Assembly: GCA_029250425.1 (NCBI GenBank)
Contig: JAQXFF010000144.1
Location: 1 to 8,415 of the forward strand
DNA from: Candidatus Thalassarchaeaceae archaeon
GTDB lineage: Archaea; Thermoplasmatota; Poseidoniia; Poseidoniales; Thalassarchaeaceae
DNA length: 8,415 nucleotides
Reading direction: 5' to 3'
The notes beneath the pieces were generated by a model. It saw only the letters and a program-made list of their open reading frames with translations, ran no database searches and was not told the origin of the DNA. The translations under genes were made by a program, and so were the position numbers. This document shows, piece after piece, positions 5,501 through 8,415 of this stretch. Every line of letters begins with the position of its first letter. Position 1 is the stretch's first letter.

Positions 5501-6320
5501 TGACAACGTATTCGTCACCGAATCATTAGACTCTGGACGTTTGGTTCGAATTACTTTGAGAACAAACCGTATACCTGAACTGGGTGACAAGTTTGCCAGT
5601 CGACACGGTCAGAAAGGAGTGATTGGTCGTTTGGTCGATCCAGAAGATATGCCTTTCACCGTCGATGGTGTCGTCCCAGATCTACTGATTAATCCTCACG
5701 CGATTCCTTCCAGGATGACCGTAGCCCACATCTTAGAGATGATTGGCGGCAAGGTTGGTGCCATGGATGGGCGCCTCATTGATGGTACTGCATTTAGTGG
5801 TGAAAAGGAAGATAGTTTGCGAGAAGGCCTCCTCCGTCACGGATTTGCCCACACTGGACGCGAATCTATGATTAATGGTGAGACTGGGGAGGAATTCCCT
5901 GCTCAAACTTTCGTTGGCGTGATTTACTATCAGAAGTTGCACCACATGGTCAGTGGAAAGATTCACGCTCGAAGTCGCGGACGTGTCCAAATTCTTACAC
6001 GACAGCCAACTGAAGGTCGTGCCCGACAGGGTGGTCTCCGATTCGGTGAAATGGAACGTGACTGTCTAATTGCCCATGGTGCCTCGATGGTCATCAAGGA
6101 TCGATTGTTGGACGAATCGGACGGATGGGAACTGTTCGTTTGTGCAGAGAGCGGCCACATCGCTTTCTGGGATTGGCGTAAACGATGTTATGTTAGTCCG
6201 ATACACGGGGACAAGGCGGAAGTCTTCCCCGTATCCACATCGTATGCATTCAAGTTACTACTGGATGAGATGAAATCACTTGGTGTGGCTATGAGACTTG
6301 AACTGGAGGACCGAAGATGA
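2574..6320 (+). CDS. rpoB: DNA-directed RNA polymerase subunit B (Rpo2), unsplit
   Basis: This is the second-largest RNA polymerase subunit, forming one side of the active-site cleft together with the wall, fork and hybrid-binding region. It has 1248 residues in one chain, compared with roughly 1120-1130 for unsplit homologues such as Sulfolobus. Family hallmarks run in order: GGYFIINGTERVLIS (about 182-196), DKDHYANKRVRLAGD, HPTQWGRLCPNETPEGQN (about 507-524), LVPYPEHNSTPR, DAVIMNRGSVERALGRS, VLVGKTSPPRFLEET, GDKFASRHGQKGVIG with K1006 and K1014, MTVAHILEMIGGKVGA, and ILTRQPTEGRARQGGLRFGE near the C-terminus. Extra segments occur at about 340-362 and, largest, at about 670-752 between DAEEEED and THVEIDP. 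The C-terminal clamp zinc site is degraded: the usual four cysteines appear as C1190, S1193, S1208 and H1211. It starts 13 nt after rpoH and its stop overlaps the rpoA1 start by 4 bp, indicating one operon. Confidence 0.99.
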   Translation: MKEIIESYFRERSLVNHQLASYNDCIPTADSQNSRFEKIVRNIRIGTDEIIEDEEGGIIKLDVLDHEIQVRMKNMTLGPPTIREANGAEHPSSPLECRLRKLTYMSPVYLDFTIHRDDLPQPIVEEKVQIGSVPIMIRSRRCNLNPSHIDANRNLSPEKSEEDKEYYHTLLQGKGEDPHDPGGYFIINGTERVLISMEDLAPNRVTVEMNKRYARKTEVAKIFSQKDGVRKPLTVEKRKDGMLMVKISSAGTTPIPVVLLMRALGIDNDQEIFQAIAGPTETFKFIVANLNEVKDNEEYGVESSGEAHDWLQKKFAAGQQREYREQRIQNLLDKELLPHLETPLSDKDKERIGPDLAAQAEVRTERNRKKKAIFLGRIVRQVLEMAIQNKKPNDKDHYANKRVRLAGDLIEDLFRVSLQQLARDLKYQLERHHNRKRDLKITSCLRPDVLTSKVMHALATGNWVGGRSGVSQLLDRTTFLAALSHMRRVTSPLVRSQPHFEARDLHPTQWGRLCPNETPEGQNCGLVKNAAQMIDVSEAVNENEVKTLLEELGVNPNPEGWSDGTRVHVNGDIFGLHTKPYHLVDHFKRGRRRGNIRHECNIRHDALNRDIFINTDKGRILRPLLVLDSGSLVISKDDLDNLRSREINFDRLVQKGAVEWVDAEEEEDLLVAPRPFDLPHVSPKNGRPLNPANVEWVNMGEEGIKKAKLRADIIMPNGTKLTENFSVPLNYYQENYDELRKKERHKNKPDVLTYTHVEIDPQLILGVCASLVPYPEHNSTPRVTGGTAMVKQSLGLPSANGRLRPDTRQHILHYTQNSMTGTRAMEATNFLRRPAGQNFVVAILSHHGYNMQDAVIMNRGSVERALGRSTFVRTYNAERKRFPGGQVDEIEIPGTGLDEVKGLKSPESYAHLEDDGLPTPETEISSKPDDRDRVPQVLVGKTSPPRFLEETHGAFLQAQERRESSMNVRHGEGGFVDNVFVTESLDSGRLVRITLRTNRIPELGDKFASRHGQKGVIGRLVDPEDMPFTVDGVVPDLLINPHAIPSRMTVAHILEMIGGKVGAMDGRLIDGTAFSGEKEDSLREGLLRHGFAHTGRESMINGETGEEFPAQTFVGVIYYQKLHHMVSGKIHARSRGRVQILTRQPTEGRARQGGLRFGEMERDCLIAHGASMVIKDRLLDESDGWELFVCAESGHIAFWDWRKRCYVSPIHGDKAEVFPVSTSYAFKLLLDEMKSLGVAMRLELEDRR
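6305..6309 (+). promoter_or_regulatory. Ribosome binding site of rpoA1, inside the end of rpoB
   Basis: GGAGG with a 7-nt spacer precedes the ATG at 6317. It fixes the rpoA1 start even though that ATG overlaps the rpoB stop in the ATGA arrangement typical of coupled translation. Confidence 0.75.
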
Positions 6321-8415
6321 ACCGAGACGTTGCAACCATTCCGAAGCGCATTGCTTCCATCAAGTTCAGCCTGATGGATCCAACAGAAATCAGAAAGATG
6401 TCTGCTGTCGAAGTCAAGACTGCAGACACGTACAAGGATGATGGGCACGCCTATCGACAAGGTTTGATGGATTCCCGTATGGGTGTCATCGAACCCGGTG
6501 TCCGTTGCGAAACTTGTGGTAACAAGCATGATATTTGCACCAGTCACTTTGGTCACATTCAGCTTGAATTACCAGTGGTTCACATTGGATTCACTGCTTT
6601 ATTGAAGACCTGCCTCAAGGCAACTTGCAATACCTGTAGCCGAATTCTTCTACACGAAAAAGAAGGCACTCACCCAATCAACCCTGAGAAGTCCGAGCAG
6701 GATTTCTTCCGTTACCGTGTTTATGATGTCATTCAGAAGCACGGTGTCGGTTCAACTGAATTCAAGAAGGTCATCAAGGATATTGTCAAGGAATGTTCGA
6801 GCTTGAAGCGTCAAGTGTGTATGCACTGTGGTTCTGAGCAAGGAAAGATTCAACTTGACAAACCTACAACATTCAAGGAAAAGAAACAAGATAAAGGTGA
6901 GCACAAATTGAACGCTCGTGATATCCGTGAATGGCTTGAGCGCATCCCTGATGAGGATTTGATTTTCATCGGCATGGATCACGCTTCAAGTCGCCCTGAA
7001 TGGACGATCATGCGTGTACTTCCAGTCCCACCCATTACAGTTCGACCATCTATCACATTGGATAGTGGTGACCGTAGTGAGGACGACCTTACTCACAAAC
7101 TAGTTGATGTATTGAGAATCAACCAGAGGCTCCGTGAAAACCGTGATGCTGGAGCACCTCAGCTCATTGTTGAGGATCTGTGGGAATTGTTGCAGTACCA
7201 TATCACAACGTATTTCGACAATCAAACAGCAGGGATTCCTCCAGCCCGCCATCGCTCTGGTCGTCCATTGAAGACTCTCACACAGAGGCTCAAAGGAAAG
7301 GAAGGTCGCTTCCGAAGCAACCTTTCTGGTAAGCGAGTTAACTTCTGTGCCCGAACTGTCATCAGTCCCGACCCCAACCTCGGTATCAATGCAGTGGGTG
7401 TACCGACTCAATCAGCCAAAGAATTGACCGTTCCAATTCGTGTGACTGGCCGCAATCGTGAACAGTTGCGCCAGATGATTCTACGTGGACCAGATATTCA
7501 CCCAGGTGTCAATTACATCGTACGAGGCGACACACATCGTGTCCGAATTACCGATCGCACCAAATTCATGTGGTCAGGTTTCCGTTGCCACAATCCTGAA
7601 TGCCATTCAGGCGACATTGAGAGAGGCGAGCCATACCCTGGTCTGCGCTCTGATCTCAATGAGGTTCTACCTGCGCCAAATTTCCTGCCCGGTATGGAAA
7701 TTGAGGAAGAAATCAAGCGCGTTGATGGGGATACACAAACAAAATGGATTCCGTCACTAGAACCCACTCTAGCCAATCTCCGTGGAGAGGACGCCAATGG
7801 AAAGCCTCTCGAACATGGGGACCCTCGTGCAATTATCCATCAGCGCTGGGTCTATGAGCGAGAGAATCCAGGTCAACCATTCCCATCTGAACTTGAAGTC
7901 CGTTGCCCACATTGTGGCAGCCCCGAAATTTCTGAGGAAATCCGCAGCAAGGTCGAAGATCGTCTTGCAACTGTTGACTTGGATGGAAATCCAAAGCCCG
8001 GTATGATTGTTGAGCGCCACTTGATTGACGGCGACGTCGCAATTTTCAACCGACAGCCATCTTTGCACAGAATGTCGATGATGGTTCACGAAGTTCGCGT
8101 GATGGAAGGCAAGACCTTCCGATTCAATCTGGCAGTTTGTACACCATACAACGCAGATTTTGACGGTGACGAGATGAACCTACACGTGATCCAATCTGAA
8201 GAGGCTCGAGCTGAAGCCAAGATTCTGATGCGTGTGCAAGAGCACATCATTACTCCACGATATGGTGGTTCAGTGATTGGCGGTATCCACGACCATATTT
8301 CAGGCGCCTATCTTCTTAGTCACGACAACCCGTTCGTACCTAAGGCGATTGCACTCGATGTTTTGGGACAAATTGGATATGAAGGTGAATTGCCAAAGGA
8401 AAGTGTTGTAGATGG
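6317..8415 (+). CDS. rpoA1: DNA-directed RNA polymerase subunit A' (Rpo1N), 3' end beyond the window
   Basis: This is the N-terminal part of the largest RNA polymerase subunit, which carries the catalytic magnesium. About 699 codons are visible and the frame is open at the window edge. The clamp zinc ligands are C64-X2-C67-X6-C74-X2-H77. The second site uses CNTC (104-107) and CMHC (168-171). Then come LPVPPITVRPSI, a lid/rudder region ending in GKRVNFCARTVISPDPN (from residue 338, switch 2), GVNYIVRGD (about 397-405), ERHLIDGDVAIFNRQPSLHR (566-585), and the catalytic NADFDGDEMN (612-621) with aspartates 614, 616 and 618. In Sulfolobus these aspartates lie near 456-460. Most of the excess is an insertion at about 416-550 that contains CHNPEC (424-429) and CPHC (530-533). 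The start is well supported by GGAGG and by the ATGA overlap with rpoB. A separate rpoA2 should follow, as in other archaea. Confidence 0.98.
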   Translation, partial: MNRDVATIPKRIASIKFSLMDPTEIRKMSAVEVKTADTYKDDGHAYRQGLMDSRMGVIEPGVRCETCGNKHDICTSHFGHIQLELPVVHIGFTALLKTCLKATCNTCSRILLHEKEGTHPINPEKSEQDFFRYRVYDVIQKHGVGSTEFKKVIKDIVKECSSLKRQVCMHCGSEQGKIQLDKPTTFKEKKQDKGEHKLNARDIREWLERIPDEDLIFIGMDHASSRPEWTIMRVLPVPPITVRPSITLDSGDRSEDDLTHKLVDVLRINQRLRENRDAGAPQLIVEDLWELLQYHITTYFDNQTAGIPPARHRSGRPLKTLTQRLKGKEGRFRSNLSGKRVNFCARTVISPDPNLGINAVGVPTQSAKELTVPIRVTGRNREQLRQMILRGPDIHPGVNYIVRGDTHRVRITDRTKFMWSGFRCHNPECHSGDIERGEPYPGLRSDLNEVLPAPNFLPGMEIEEEIKRVDGDTQTKWIPSLEPTLANLRGEDANGKPLEHGDPRAIIHQRWVYERENPGQPFPSELEVRCPHCGSPEISEEIRSKVEDRLATVDLDGNPKPGMIVERHLIDGDVAIFNRQPSLHRMSMMVHEVRVMEGKTFRFNLAVCTPYNADFDGDEMNLHVIQSEEARAEAKILMRVQEHIITPRYGGSVIGGIHDHISGAYLLSHDNPFVPKAIALDVLGQIGYEGELPKESVVD

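Noticed and set aside
2574..6320. Split rpoB (B'' and B') or frameshift
   Set aside because: The reading frame is continuous over 1248 codons with all hallmarks in order, so the gene is unsplit and intact.
6317..8415. Truncated rpoA1 pseudogene
   Set aside because: The frame is open through the window edge with intact catalytic and zinc motifs; the missing end is only the limit of the window.

Overview
The window comes from an archaeon, most likely a Thermoplasmatota-type euryarchaeon such as a marine Poseidoniia (Marine Group II). The evidence is an archaeal tRNA-Lys gene without an encoded CCA end, followed by the archaeal RNA polymerase order rpoH-rpoB-rpoA1. RpoB is one unsplit chain, whereas methanogens, haloarchaea and Archaeoglobus split it into B'' and B'. 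The lineage is inferred from gene content and protein character, not from a database search.

Layout. Positions 16-231 (+) encode a small protein with one predicted membrane helix and no recognised family. Positions 228-1637 (-) encode a two-domain protein: an N-terminal HemK/PrmC/Mtq2-like methyltransferase fused to a C-terminal biotin-protein ligase. These two genes converge and share the four bases TTAA at their stops. A gap of about 200 bp (1638-1840) lies between divergent transcription units and must hold the promoters for both; it contains two small perfect palindromes. Positions 1841-1914 (+) are tRNA-Lys(UUU). Only 34 nt later begins rpoH (1949-2560), then rpoB (2574-6320), then rpoA1 (6317 to beyond the window end). 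rpoB and rpoA1 overlap by 4 bp (ATGA).

How the genes fit together. RpoH (Rpo5), RpoB (Rpo2) and RpoA1 (Rpo1N) are core subunits of the single archaeal RNA polymerase. Their tight spacing points to one operon that probably continues with rpoA2 outside the window. There is almost no space between the tRNA and rpoH, so the tRNA is probably carried on the 5' end of the polymerase transcript and cut out of it. The methyltransferase-biotin ligase is read away from this operon and is not obviously linked to transcription; its expected substrates would be a release factor-like protein and a biotin carboxyl carrier protein.

The main surprises are structural. The biotin ligase is fused to a methyltransferase and has Tyr where E. 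coli BirA has Arg118. RpoH carries an N-terminal domain of about 100 residues. RpoB has an insertion of about 70-80 residues and a degraded C-terminal zinc site. RpoA1 has an insertion of about 130 residues, with two extra cysteine pairs, just before the catalytic NADFDGD motif. I see no mobile element, CRISPR array, rRNA or defence system.
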